Source: CAZMNY01 sp964567745
GTDB taxonomy: Bacteria > Planctomycetota > Planctomycetia > Pirellulales > Pirellulaceae
Assembly (NCBI GenBank): GCA_964567745.1
Contig: CAZMNY010000023.1
Coordinates: forward strand, 62,001-126,000
Length of the DNA: 64,000 nucleotides
Direction: 5' to 3'
The first letter of the stretch is position 1. Every line of letters starts with the position of its first letter. The position numbers and the translations under genes are program-made. The notes under the pieces are model-generated. The model was not told the DNA's origin. It saw only the letters and a program-made list of their open reading frames with translations, and did no database searches. Below are positions 1 through 8,400 of the stretch, piece after piece.

Positions 1-1
1 C

Positions 2-853
2 CTCGAAGTGCTCAATAGCGTCGCGTCGACCGCCGCGATTGCAATCGAGAATGCCGACCTGCATGAGCAAGCTTTGGTGCAGAGGGAGATGTCGAGAGAT
101 CTCGAAGCGGCTCGCGTGATCCAACAGAGCTTCCTGCCCACCGTGCGGCCGACGCTCGACGCCTACGAGTTCTTTGACTACTACAGCCCGGCTTCGCAAA
201 TCGGCGGCGACTACTACGACTATATGACTCTCCCCGACGGACGCCTCGCCGTGCTCATCGCCGATGTCGTGGGACACGGTGTGGCCGCGGCATTGCTGAT
301 GGCCAAGCTCTCGACAGAAGCTCGTATCTGCCTCGCCACATTTCCCGAGCTCGACGAAGCCGTCACGCAACTCAATCACCGTTTCAGCCGCTCACCCGTG
401 AGTCGCTTCGCGACCATGCTTGTTCTGGCGCTCGACCCCACGACACTTCAAATCACGATCGTAAACTGCGGACACATGCCCCCGATAATCCGCCGCAAAG
501 ATGGCTCGATTGACCAGCCCGGCGGCGAATTGGCAGGCATTCCGATCGGCATCTCTGACGACGTTCAATATCAAAAGTGTGTTGATCGTGTTGACGAAGG
601 CGACGTCGTCGTTCTTTACACGGACGGATTGAGCGAAGCGATGAACGAGCAGGATGAGTGGTATAGCATGGAACGCGTCAAGCAATTCATTGCCGGCTCC
701 GATTTCACTTCGCAGCGAATGGGGCAAGAGCTTATCGACGACGTTCGAGAGCACGCGGGCGATGGCGAACAAAACGACGACATGTGCCTGGTCTGCTTTG
801 GCCACCGAGCCGTAGAGGCTCTGGACACGGACATTCGCCATACTGTGTCGTAG
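2..853 (+). CDS. PP2C/SpoIIE-type serine phosphatase (RsbU-like), 5' truncated
   Basis: The frame is open at the window edge, so the N-terminus is missing. The first visible residues (VASTAAIAIENADLHEQA) look like the end of a GAF domain with its exit helix. The rest is a SpoIIE/PP2C phosphatase domain: IGGDYYDY and IADVVGHGVAAALLMA carry metal-binding aspartates, and DGLSEAMN and DDMCLVCF complete the acidic metal site. Such proteins dephosphorylate anti-anti-sigma factors or similar phosphoproteins in partner-switching pathways. No anti-sigma or STAS gene lies in the visible neighbourhood, so the target is unknown. The signal sensed by the upstream part cannot be judged from this window. 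Confidence 0.9.
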   Translation, partial: LEVLNSVASTAAIAIENADLHEQALVQREMSRDLEAARVIQQSFLPTVRPTLDAYEFFDYYSPASQIGGDYYDYMTLPDGRLAVLIADVVGHGVAAALLMAKLSTEARICLATFPELDEAVTQLNHRFSRSPVSRFATMLVLALDPTTLQITIVNCGHMPPIIRRKDGSIDQPGGELAGIPIGISDDVQYQKCVDRVDEGDVVVLYTDGLSEAMNEQDEWYSMERVKQFIAGSDFTSQRMGQELIDDVREHAGDGEQNDDMCLVCFGHRAVEALDTDIRHTVS

Positions 854-950
854 CGGCCTCTGTCAGCGACCGTCAACGGAATGGCGTTGCTCAAAACATA
901 ACTGCGGCAGGATGCCCATGCCATGTAGCTCTCAGCACCAGTCCAAGCGG

Positions 951-2024
951 TTAGCGGCAGCGGAAGAGACGTCGAGCTGCTTTGCAATTCGGCTGAGCCA
1001 CGGTAGGGCAAAAGAACGGCTCGATTGTGCTTGGGGCGCCGGCGAGCGGTCTTGGTTTTCCGTCGATGTTTACCAACCAGATGTTTCGGTAACGGACGGG
1101 ATCTCGGTGGTTTTGGAAGAGGATTTCGCCGGGCGAGTCGGATTCCTTTTTGCCTGCGCCAGTCTTGTTTTTGATTTCGTAATCATTGTGAATCGGCACG
1201 CCGTTGTGGACGACGGTGATGCGAGCTGATTCGGATTTGACGCCGTCAGCGAATCGGGCTGCTCGAAAGAAGATGTCGTATGTTTGCCACTGCAGCGGCG
1301 GTAAGCACATATTGACGTCGGGCCGTTTCTGTTTGTAGAGACCGCCGCATTCGTTTTCGACACCCTCGAGTCCAAACGAATCGAGGACTTGGACTTCGTA
1401 GCGTCGTTGAATGTAGATTCCCGAATTGCCGCGCGCCTGTCCGCTCGAATTCGGCATGAAGGGAGTCTTGAATTCGACGTGTAAGCGAAAATCCCCGACT
1501 TTCTTTTCGGTGGAGAAGCCGACATCCAACAGCCCTTCATCCACTTTCGCGTCCGCCAAGCCATTCGGTTCGCCGTCAAACAGGACGTCGGAGCCGAAGG
1601 CCGGGACGAGGCCCATTGTCGGGCTGACTCGAACCACTCGCGTGAGCTCGCCCACTCGGCGTCCATCGCGGCGCACCCACGCTCGGCCGCTAGTCACCTC
1701 GATCTCCGAGTTCGCGTCGGCCAGTCGAACGGCGTCACCCAGTTTGCCGCCCGTGTAAAGTGACTTTTCCGTTTGATTCCAACCTGTGCCCGGCAGCCCG
1801 CCCGGATAGCCAACCGCAGCAAACTCGCCCAAGCCCTTTGCAATGACTTGCAACCCGACGAATCCTTCACCCTCGACCTGTCCGCGGTATTCGCCTTGGA
1901 ATAGATAGTCCTCACCCGCGTCGTCGACGTTGGTGAACGCAATTCGTTCCTTGGTCTGGGCAAGCGAGAAACATGGCGCGACACACAAAACCAGGGTCGC
2001 GAGGCAAACTGAACGAAAAGTCAT
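951..2024 (-). CDS. Secreted DUF1080 (3-keto-disaccharide hydrolase-like) protein
   Basis: A 357-residue protein. I chose the ATG at 2024 because it opens a typical signal peptide (MTFRSVCLATLVLCVAP, cleavage after FSLAQ) and has GGAG about 10 bases upstream; an in-frame start at 2057 lies further out. The C-terminal half carries the DUF1080 concanavalin-like fold signature: LHVEFKTPFMP, NSGIYIQRRYEVQVLDSFG and a final segment GEILFQNHRDPVRYRNIW. DUF1080 proteins are very numerous in Planctomycetes, and some family members hydrolyse 3-keto-glycosides. The N-terminal 140 residues form a separate beta-rich region of unknown role. The protein is likely periplasmic. The exact substrate is not visible. 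Confidence 0.88.
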   Translation of the reverse strand: MTFRSVCLATLVLCVAPCFSLAQTKERIAFTNVDDAGEDYLFQGEYRGQVEGEGFVGLQVIAKGLGEFAAVGYPGGLPGTGWNQTEKSLYTGGKLGDAVRLADANSEIEVTSGRAWVRRDGRRVGELTRVVRVSPTMGLVPAFGSDVLFDGEPNGLADAKVDEGLLDVGFSTEKKVGDFRLHVEFKTPFMPNSSGQARGNSGIYIQRRYEVQVLDSFGLEGVENECGGLYKQKRPDVNMCLPPLQWQTYDIFFRAARFADGVKSESARITVVHNGVPIHNDYEIKNKTGAGKKESDSPGEILFQNHRDPVRYRNIWLVNIDGKPRPLAGAPSTIEPFFCPTVAQPNCKAARRLFRCR

Positions 2025-2110
2025 GCTGTCGATCTCCGTGCGCAAGTGGGCAAGCAATCGTTCAATATTAGTTCCAACGGCCGACGGGCGCCCAAGTTTA
2101 CGCCAGAATT

Positions 2111-3577
2111 CTACATCAAGAATTCGCTGCGGAATTCGCCCAAACGGGTGAGGATTGGCTTCGGTTTGAAGTTAGAGTCAAACAAGCCTGAGTGTGGGAA
2201 TTCGTGGAGATTTGCGTCGGCCAGCTGGTTCCAAATAATGCCGTGGACAGCCGGTTTGGCGAGCAGTATTTCCACCAGACGAGGAATCCTTGACTGCATA
2301 TCTTGGCTGGCCACCGTGCGGATCCGCGAATCGGCTCTTGAATCCTCGGTGACCTGATCTGGGCAACTGAGCACGACCAGCAGTGGGAGTCCGAGCATGC
2401 TCCAGCGGTCGATCTGGCGGCTGATTTCCAACAAGTTTCGCGGCAGCGTTCCGCCGGGGGAGTACCCCAAGTTCATTTCCAGGCCCAGTCCGGCTGTGCC
2501 CAGGTCGGCGCGAATCATCGTATCGGCAAATTGCAGAGGCGATAATTCCATGTCGTTGTGAGAGAGGTATTCGCCCCAAGGCTGGTCGAAACTAACGACC
2601 GTTGGCGTTTGAGGGTCGAGCTTTCGGACGGCTTCGGAGCTTCCCACAGCCAGTCGCAATCGCTGCTCTTCGCTAAGCGCCAAGTGGCTGGTCACATTAA
2701 GCCGAGCGCTGACCTGCCAAAGGTGGACTTGTCCGCGATAGCGGTTGACCGCGTTGGTGATGAACTGAATCAGCAAGCTCGCCAGCTGATCAAAATCGTC
2801 TTCCCAAAGGTAGATCCAGTCCGGCGTCGAGAAACGGTCCAGCCGCAATAGCGGTCCCGCGCAGACTCTCAGTCCGTTCGACTGGCACCATTGAACTTGT
2901 CGGTCGATTGCGTCCCAGCAGTATTCGCCGGCGTTGGGCTCCACGTCCTTCCAGCGGATGCCGATCGAGGCCGAATTGAATGCCGTCGAGACTTGCTGCT
3001 GAACTTTTGGATTGTCGGGTAGATCGTCGAGGGTGCAGGCGAGCAGAGTGGGTAGTTTGTTCGCTTGGGCGCGACGCGTCGCCAATAGTTGCTTGGCGTA
3101 TTCCGCGGCGAGTTCGTCAATCGAGCTGACCGCCATCTCGATCGACTGGGCGGAATGAGAATATGCCGTCTCTGGCTCGCGCTGGTGCAAGGTCGCGGCA
3201 TCGACAAACAGCGACGTGGCCCCGCGCATTTGTTCGCGAAGCGAGTCCGGGACTTCGAGCCCCGCCTGGCTCCAATCGGCCGCTTGGCTGCGAACGCGAT
3301 TCACTGTTCCGCGGGCCAACTCCACCGCCAGGTGATACGGCGTCTCTTGCTCTCTCAAGCTCGTTGTCGAAAGCACGGTTGCGCCGAGCGACTCGGTTTT
3401 CCAAGGGATGAACAGGCTGCCTGATTCTTCAACATCCCGCTCGACGGTGAGGACGCCGTCCTCCAAGCTGTTGCGGCTCCGCCAGGGCGTTCCCTCCAGC
3501 CCTGCCAAATACGCGCATTCGACCTCCCAGTTTCCGACTTCCGGTCGATTCAGCGTGTCAAATCGCATCCGACCCAT
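2111..3577 (-). CDS. GH10 (endo-xylanase-like) barrel protein lacking catalytic glutamates
   Basis: A 488-residue protein without a signal peptide. Residues 1-165 are an N-terminal beta-rich domain. From about residue 175 the sequence follows the GH10 barrel: WKDVEPNAGEYCWDAID, a cysteine-containing strand like the family's GHTLVW, TPDW, and near the end VHGIIWNQLAD and a PKP motif. The usual acid/base motif WDVVNE is replaced by WQVSAR. The nucleophile strand (GLP-hhhTE-L-D in family members) reads GLPLLVVLSCP, so both glutamates are absent. It is probably a carbohydrate-binding or structural relative rather than a xylanase. ATG at 3577 was kept, with a GGGG element about 10 bases upstream; a second ATG at 3568 is possible. 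Confidence 0.72.
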   Translation of the reverse strand: MGRMRFDTLNRPEVGNWEVECAYLAGLEGTPWRSRNSLEDGVLTVERDVEESGSLFIPWKTESLGATVLSTTSLREQETPYHLAVELARGTVNRVRSQAADWSQAGLEVPDSLREQMRGATSLFVDAATLHQREPETAYSHSAQSIEMAVSSIDELAAEYAKQLLATRRAQANKLPTLLACTLDDLPDNPKVQQQVSTAFNSASIGIRWKDVEPNAGEYCWDAIDRQVQWCQSNGLRVCAGPLLRLDRFSTPDWIYLWEDDFDQLASLLIQFITNAVNRYRGQVHLWQVSARLNVTSHLALSEEQRLRLAVGSSEAVRKLDPQTPTVVSFDQPWGEYLSHNDMELSPLQFADTMIRADLGTAGLGLEMNLGYSPGGTLPRNLLEISRQIDRWSMLGLPLLVVLSCPDQVTEDSRADSRIRTVASQDMQSRIPRLVEILLAKPAVHGIIWNQLADANLHEFPHSGLFDSNFKPKPILTRLGEFRSEFLM

Positions 3578-3899
3578 TCAAGGATCCCCATCCCGTCATC
3601 GCGCACCCAGCAAAACGCTCAATTGTAGCAGAGGGCGGCGGGGGGGACTGCTAGCGGCCAAACAGATCGAGTTTGATAGACCCTGACTACTGTTGTTCCG
3701 TTTTCTTGTCGGTCACGCCCCTCGACGCCGTTTCGTTTTCCGCATGTTTGCGGGCGCGCATTGCCGATGCCTTCGATGGCCGCACGATTTTAGTCAAAAA
3801 GACGGAAGTGGTTCCTATCGATTGCGTCGTCCGCCGATACCTCAACGGGTCCGGGTGGCGCGAATATCGAGCCTCGGTGTGGCCAACCGCCTTGGTTGC
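3578..3899. other. Intergenic region containing a purC relic
   Basis: This 322-base gap lies between two minus-strand genes. It holds a G-rich run near 3634-3646 and, on the plus strand, a degraded SAICAR synthetase fragment, listed separately. No other gene, RNA or clear terminator is visible. Confidence 0.6.
3751..3870 (+). pseudogene. purC: Fragment of purC (SAICAR synthetase)
   Basis: The plus-strand frame here translates to about 40 residues that match the central signature of phosphoribosylaminoimidazole-succinocarboxamide synthase: GRTILVKKTEVVPIDCVVRR followed by YLNGSGWREY. In the intact enzyme this block lies roughly 80-125 residues from the N-terminus and is flanked by conserved sequence on both sides. 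Here neither side continues: upstream I find no N-terminal purC sequence, and downstream the similarity fades just after the tyrosine and runs into the 3' end of the minus-strand lipoprotein gene. It is therefore a relic of a lost copy, not a gene. The functional purC must be elsewhere. Confidence 0.72.
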
Positions 3900-5648
3900 T
3901 CACGTTCCCTCGTCTGCCTCTGGAGAGCTGGCTTCGTGCCATTGCCGCAGCAGTTTCGCGCGAATTTGGTTGCCCAGCGATTGAGGCGATTCGTCGACAA
4001 GCAGAATGCGTCTGGCCGCTTCGATGTCGCCTCTCGATTCATAGACCCTGGCAAGGTTGTAGTTTGCCCCGCTGACCCAAGGATTCGATTCGCCTGTTTG
4101 GATGGTTCGGCGGTCGAGCCACTGCGAGGCGGCGTTGTAGTCTCCCGATTCAAAGTGCACCAGGCCGATCCAATAGCTCGCGTTTTGCTTGCCGGAACGC
4201 AATTGCAGTTCGGCGCTGCGGAGACGATTCGCCCAATTGGCGTCGGTTTCGCGCGGGCCTCGAACGAGTCCGGTCTTTTTCTGCGTCTTGGGGTCTGTAG
4301 CCAGCTTGGCAAGGGTTTCGTCATCGACTCGAAAATCCATATACGAGCTCTTGGCGCCCGCATCGAAATCGTCGCTCGAGTTGTCTGAAAACACGCCGCG
4401 TAGGTGCAGGCGCCGACCGCGAATGATAGGACTCAATCCCGGCAAAACAAAGCGTTCTCTTGCGAAGGGAATCGCGCTGGGGTCGTTGTCTTTGAGCCGT
4501 TGGTCGAGAACTTTCTGGAACAGGACCGCGTCGAGTGGAACAGTCCAGATCGCGACGTTGGCGATGCCATCGCATTGGCGTAGACGCTGGGCCATCGCCG
4601 ACGGCTGGACGGTGAGCGACATGCGTCTTCCGCCGGTCAGGTTGGATTCGAGCACGTGCATTCTCTTGGAGACTGCTTCCGGGCTGGCGTCGATCAGGGC
4701 CACGACTCGATTCAGATCGTCGGATGAGACTGGGTAGGCATCCGATCCTGATTTAATTTGGCCGAGCACGTTCGGGTCTTTGCGCGCGTCACTCAGCGTG
4801 GCGATACCGCGACCGTCTGCGTTCGGAATCGGCAGCCCTAACTCGGAATCGAATAGATAGAGCTGTTTGCCAATGCGTACGGCCGTCAACCACGGCTTAA
4901 TCTGACCGCGCGGCGGATCAACGGCCAGCACAACCGCATCGATGCCTCGCTGTCGAACCAGGCCTATAAACGCCCTCGCTCTCAGCCATTTGTCTCCGTG
5001 GCCGTACAGCAATGTCTGGCTGGGGAGATAGCCGTAGCCGGGACCGACTTTCAGTTGTTGTGACGGACGTAAGTTCGTTTGGTCGGCCCGACCCGGCTCG
5101 GCGGCGCGCCGTTCCGGCTCTTTGGGTGTCGGGTCGAGCTGAATATTGCGGACGACCCAGTCGAATAAGCGCTGCGTGAGAACGAGCTCGTCAAGCTGGT
5201 CGTTTGTAAGCTCGTCCGGGTTTTCGTCTAGCCAAGATTGAAGCCGTGGATCGGCTCGGTTGGCTGCCCAGTTGGCGAGTCCAGCCATCAGGTTGGCCGA
5301 TTCGACGTAGTACATGTCGGAAAACGAAAAAGCGTCTTTGGAGATTTCTTCTTCCGCCAGCAAGTGCTTTAGATCGCGAGGCACTTTCGCGAGCATCGGG
5401 TCCGCTTTCCAGTAGCTCGGCTTGTCTTGCTGGGCGATCCACTTGTTGAGGTGGTAGGCGGCTTGGGCGGTCGACTTGGTAGGGTCGAACTGATGCATTT
5501 GGGTAATGAAATTGAAGGCCGAGTCGAACTCGTCCACTTTGGCTCGCTTCTGGCGTTGAATCGCATCGAGGCGTTTCCTACCCGAAGAGTTGCCGTCGCA
5601 ACCCGAGAATAGGCAGCAGATTAATGCGAGGGCAACAAAACGCTTCAC
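3900..5648 (-). CDS. Lipoprotein with transglutaminase-like and TPR-like regions
   Basis: A 582-residue predicted lipoprotein: the N-terminus MKRFVALALICCLFSGC ends in a lipobox with Cys17. The middle (about residues 150-290) resembles a transglutaminase-like fold by layout (VVRNIQLDP, ARAFIGLVRQRGIDAVVLAV, LYLFDSELGLPIP), but the classical Cys-His-Asp triad is not obvious. The C-terminal 100 residues look like one or two TPR units (YWIGLVHFESGDYNAASQWL; NYNLARVYESRGDIEAARRI). The GTG start overlaps the kdsA stop codon as GTGA, so it is probably translationally coupled to kdsA. Likely anchored in a periplasm-facing membrane. The function is not established. Confidence 0.82.
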   Translation of the reverse strand: MKRFVALALICCLFSGCDGNSSGRKRLDAIQRQKRAKVDEFDSAFNFITQMHQFDPTKSTAQAAYHLNKWIAQQDKPSYWKADPMLAKVPRDLKHLLAEEEISKDAFSFSDMYYVESANLMAGLANWAANRADPRLQSWLDENPDELTNDQLDELVLTQRLFDWVVRNIQLDPTPKEPERRAAEPGRADQTNLRPSQQLKVGPGYGYLPSQTLLYGHGDKWLRARAFIGLVRQRGIDAVVLAVDPPRGQIKPWLTAVRIGKQLYLFDSELGLPIPNADGRGIATLSDARKDPNVLGQIKSGSDAYPVSSDDLNRVVALIDASPEAVSKRMHVLESNLTGGRRMSLTVQPSAMAQRLRQCDGIANVAIWTVPLDAVLFQKVLDQRLKDNDPSAIPFARERFVLPGLSPIIRGRRLHLRGVFSDNSSDDFDAGAKSSYMDFRVDDETLAKLATDPKTQKKTGLVRGPRETDANWANRLRSAELQLRSGKQNASYWIGLVHFESGDYNAASQWLDRRTIQTGESNPWVSGANYNLARVYESRGDIEAARRILLVDESPQSLGNQIRAKLLRQWHEASSPEADEGT

Positions 5649-6535
5649 GACATACTCTCCACAATGGACCGAATGGCCAGCAAACGCTCGACGAGGCCGC
5701 CGAGCTGATCGAGTGGAACCATGTTGGGCCCGTCACTCGGGGACTCGGAAGGGTTGGGGTGCGTTTCCAAGAACAGCCCATCCACGCCAATCGCGACCGC
5801 CGCTCGAGCGAGTGGCTCGACCATTTCCCGACGGCCTCCCGTCTTCCCACCCAGACCGCCCGGCTGCTGAACGCTGTGGGTCGCGTCAAAAACCACCGGA
5901 GCCAGCCGCCTCATGGTGGGCAAGGCACCCATATCATTCACTAATCTACCATAACCAAAAAAAGTCCCACGCTCGCAAAGCAATACGTTGCGACAACCGG
6001 CGCCGTTCAGTTTATTTACGACATGCTCCATGTCTTCCGGCGCCAAAAACTGCCCCTTCTTCACATTGACCGCTCGCCCCGTCTCGGCGGCAGCTAACAG
6101 CAAGTCGGTTTGACGAGCCAAGAATGCCGGGATTTGCAGCAATTCGCAGACCTCTGCCGCCGCCCTCGCCTGGCTCGGCTCGTGAATATCCGTCGTGACC
6201 GGAAGTTGATGTTGAGTGCGGACGTGATCGAGAATTTGTAGGCCCTTGTCGATCCCCGGCCCGCGGTAGCTCGTCAAACTGGTTCGATTCGCCTTGTCAA
6301 ACGACCCCTTGAAAACCAGCTGAATCGGGAGGTCGCGCGTAACGCTGGCCAAGTGCTCGGCGATTCGCATTGCCGCGTCTTCTGTCTCCAGAACGCAGGG
6401 ACCAGCAATCAACAGCAAGGACTCGCCCGGCCCGCATTGATAGGGTCCGACTGAAACCGGCCCCTTCGAGCTGGATTGCGAGTCGCCCGACGAATCGCTG
6501 GAATGTCCGTCGTGGCTGTCGTTTGGATGGGTCAT
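5645..6535 (-). CDS. kdsA: 3-deoxy-D-manno-octulosonate-8-phosphate synthase
   Basis: A 296-residue cytosolic aldolase that condenses phosphoenolpyruvate with arabinose 5-phosphate to Kdo 8-phosphate, the committed step to the lipid A-core sugar Kdo. Diagnostic segments are AGPCVLE, FKGSFDKANRTS, TDIHEP, IPAFLARQTDLL, VNVKKGQFLAPEDM and PVVFDATHSVQ. Cys47 in AGPC is the position that distinguishes the metal-dependent (Aquifex-type) class from the E. coli type, which has Asn there. The first 30 residues are an extra Ser/Asp/His-rich tail. No strong ribosome-binding site precedes the ATG. The gene sits between a lipid-kinase-like gene and a coupled lipoprotein, all on the minus strand. Confidence 0.96.
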   Translation of the reverse strand: MTHPNDSHDGHSSDSSGDSQSSSKGPVSVGPYQCGPGESLLLIAGPCVLETEDAAMRIAEHLASVTRDLPIQLVFKGSFDKANRTSLTSYRGPGIDKGLQILDHVRTQHQLPVTTDIHEPSQARAAAEVCELLQIPAFLARQTDLLLAAAETGRAVNVKKGQFLAPEDMEHVVNKLNGAGCRNVLLCERGTFFGYGRLVNDMGALPTMRRLAPVVFDATHSVQQPGGLGGKTGGRREMVEPLARAAVAIGVDGLFLETHPNPSESPSDGPNMVPLDQLGGLVERLLAIRSIVESMS

Positions 6536-6610
6536 AACAGTTCAATCGAATTTGATGGTGAAACAGGTTTTTCGTCGAAATGCGCTACGCGGTGATTTTG
6601 GCGATGGGGC

Positions 6611-7552
6611 TCATTTGGCGTTGGCCTGGCGCTCGGTCAACCATTCAGTCGGGGCGAACAACGCCAGACGACCCGGCAAAATACGGACATCGACGGGAAG
6701 TGAGCCGCCCGGATCGCCGTCGAGTTGATAATGGGCCTCTCCGTCCGATTCAATTCGCACCTCGGTCGCCAGATCGATTTGGACGTCATCCCAGTGATGG
6801 TGCTGTTGAAACACAACTCCCGTCAAATAACGCAGGCCATGCCACAACGACCCCTGCCGAAACGTACAGACGTTGAGCTGCCCGTCAAACTCGCTTGCCC
6901 CAGGCGAAAAACTCAATCCGCCGGCGTATCGTGGAAGATTGACTACAAACGTCCATTTCGCTATCGACGGCTGCTCGCTCCCGTTCGTGTAAACCCGCAA
7001 CTCGGGATATTGGTAGTTGAAAATCGACTCGACGATGGGCTTGGCGTACGACAAATGGTGAATGTGTCCGCTCCGGTTCGCGTCGAGTCGCCTGACCACG
7101 TCGGCATCGAGTCCGACGCCGAGCATCAGCAGGAAAAAACGGCCATCGGCTTCCCCCGCGTCCATTCGAACCACATTCCCGTCGCGAATGATCTGGGCCA
7201 CTTGCTCGGCGGAGGGTCGAATCCCCAGGTGACGGGAGAGAAGATTTTCGGTTCCCAGCGGCAGTATCCCGAGCGGAGTGCCCTCGGGTAGCAGGTTGGC
7301 GAGCAGCCCTACCGTGCCATCTCCGCCGCCAGCGACGACTGCTCGCAGGGTCCCGTCGCCGCTCCACTGGCTTGTCAGCTCGACCACCTCGTCGAGGTTT
7401 GCGGCCATCCGCGGCTGCAGATCATGCGATTCAAGCTGCTCCATCAGTTCGCGAGCGAGCGGCTCACCTCCTCGCGCACCCGCTTTGGGGTTAAGCGAGA
7501 TGATCACCCGCTTCTGATCTTCTTGGCATTGGTAGGTCGGGACGATATCCAT
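6611..7552 (-). CDS. Diacylglycerol kinase/sphingosine kinase-like lipid kinase
   Basis: A 313-residue protein of the DAGK catalytic (YegS/LCB5) family. The nucleotide-binding signature GGGDGTVGLLAN lies about 70 residues in, after the N-terminal strand VIISLNPKAGARGG. PLGTENLLSRHLGI and the C-terminal beta-sandwich (SPGASEFDGQLNVC, HYQLDGDPGG) complete the fold. It should phosphorylate a lipid such as diacylglycerol, or use another lipid substrate, at the inner membrane. I took ATG 7552 as the start because it is preceded by GGCGGATC; a longer GTG version from 7615 adds a poor N-terminus. The gene is 75 bases upstream of kdsA on the same strand, so the two may share a transcript. Confidence 0.9.
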   Translation of the reverse strand: MDIVPTYQCQEDQKRVIISLNPKAGARGGEPLARELMEQLESHDLQPRMAANLDEVVELTSQWSGDGTLRAVVAGGGDGTVGLLANLLPEGTPLGILPLGTENLLSRHLGIRPSAEQVAQIIRDGNVVRMDAGEADGRFFLLMLGVGLDADVVRRLDANRSGHIHHLSYAKPIVESIFNYQYPELRVYTNGSEQPSIAKWTFVVNLPRYAGGLSFSPGASEFDGQLNVCTFRQGSLWHGLRYLTGVVFQQHHHWDDVQIDLATEVRIESDGEAHYQLDGDPGGSLPVDVRILPGRLALFAPTEWLTERQANAK

Positions 7553-8265
7553 GATCCGCCAGTTGTAGCGTTTTGATGCACTGCCGTTTATCGCGAGTGT
7601 ATTATTTTGAAACACACCGTCATGCCAGGCGAACAGCCTGATTTCTCTTGTTTTTCATAAGTTGTTTATGAGTAACCGGTTGCGTATTTGTTTTTCGTGA
7701 GATTCGCTTCTTGGCACGTGACGTGCTTTATAGGTGGACCGTCAGTCGATTGTGTCGACTGGCACAGCTGGCCCGTGGGGTCTCTGGTGTAATTTCTTGT
7801 TGGATGGTTGCCTTGCCCCTGGCCATTTCAGCTTGCCAATATGTATTGGCGCATCAGAGACCCCCATTTTTTTCATGTGCTCGTGAGTTCGCCTTGTGTC
7901 GGTGCCGATTGCTTGACACATTCTTCCGCGAGCGGCCACTGCTGGCTAGAGCATCTTGCTCGGATAACCGTGTGACGGTCCCGGTATGGGCCGTGCCGCG
8001 TCGAGCGAGAGGGCTTTCAATGGGCTCATTGCGACGTGTGACCGTTTGCACGCTCTCGACATTGACAATGAGTAAGACGACGATCAATTTTGCGCATCTT
8101 GCGAAAGCCGAGGGAATAAAGGCGAGTCACGGTTTGCGAGTCGGGCCGAATGATCCTTTTTCTCCGCATCGAATCGTCATCACGAGGGGCGACGAGGCGA
8201 TTCGCAGCCTATTGACGGAAAATAGCGAATTATCTACTTTTGTGGTTTCAAGTTTCTTGAACGGT
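7553..8265. other. 713-base non-coding gap before tRNA-Thr
   Basis: The gap lies between the divergent lipid-kinase gene and the tRNA. The segment 7620-7720 is T-rich and could hold promoters for either side, but I cannot pick out a convincing -35/-10 pair. Long frames exist on both strands, for example plus 7711-8304, but they show no recognisable domain and the longest runs straight through the tRNA, so I regard them as chance. Confidence 0.5.
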
Positions 8266-8339
8266 GCCAGCGTAGCTTCAATCGGCAGAGCACCGCATTC
8301 GTAATGCGGGGGTTGCGGGTTCGACTCCCGCCGCTGGCT
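8266..8339 (+). tRNA. tRNA-Thr (anticodon CGU)
   Basis: A complete cloverleaf can be folded. The acceptor stem GCCAGCG (8266-8272) pairs with CGCTGGC (8332-8338) over 7 bp. The D arm is GCTT...AGC. The anticodon stem CCGCA/TGCGG encloses the loop TTCGTAA with anticodon CGT, which reads ACG threonine codons. The T stem GCGGG/CCCGC encloses a TTCGACT loop. The discriminator base is T8339 and the CCA end is not encoded. The TPR/alpha-CTD gene starts 62 bases downstream. Confidence 0.95.
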
Positions 8340-8400
8340 CTTTCTATGGTGCCGCCGTTACCGCCTCTGCAAACTTCCCAACCTCAGGGAGACTCCAACT

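Noticed and set aside
3871..4388. Plus-strand frames continuing after the purC relic
   Set aside because: They overlap the lipoprotein gene and carry no purC similarity beyond 3870.
7711..8304. A 197-codon plus-strand frame with no domain
   Set aside because: It runs through most of tRNA-Thr and shows no family signature; likely chance.
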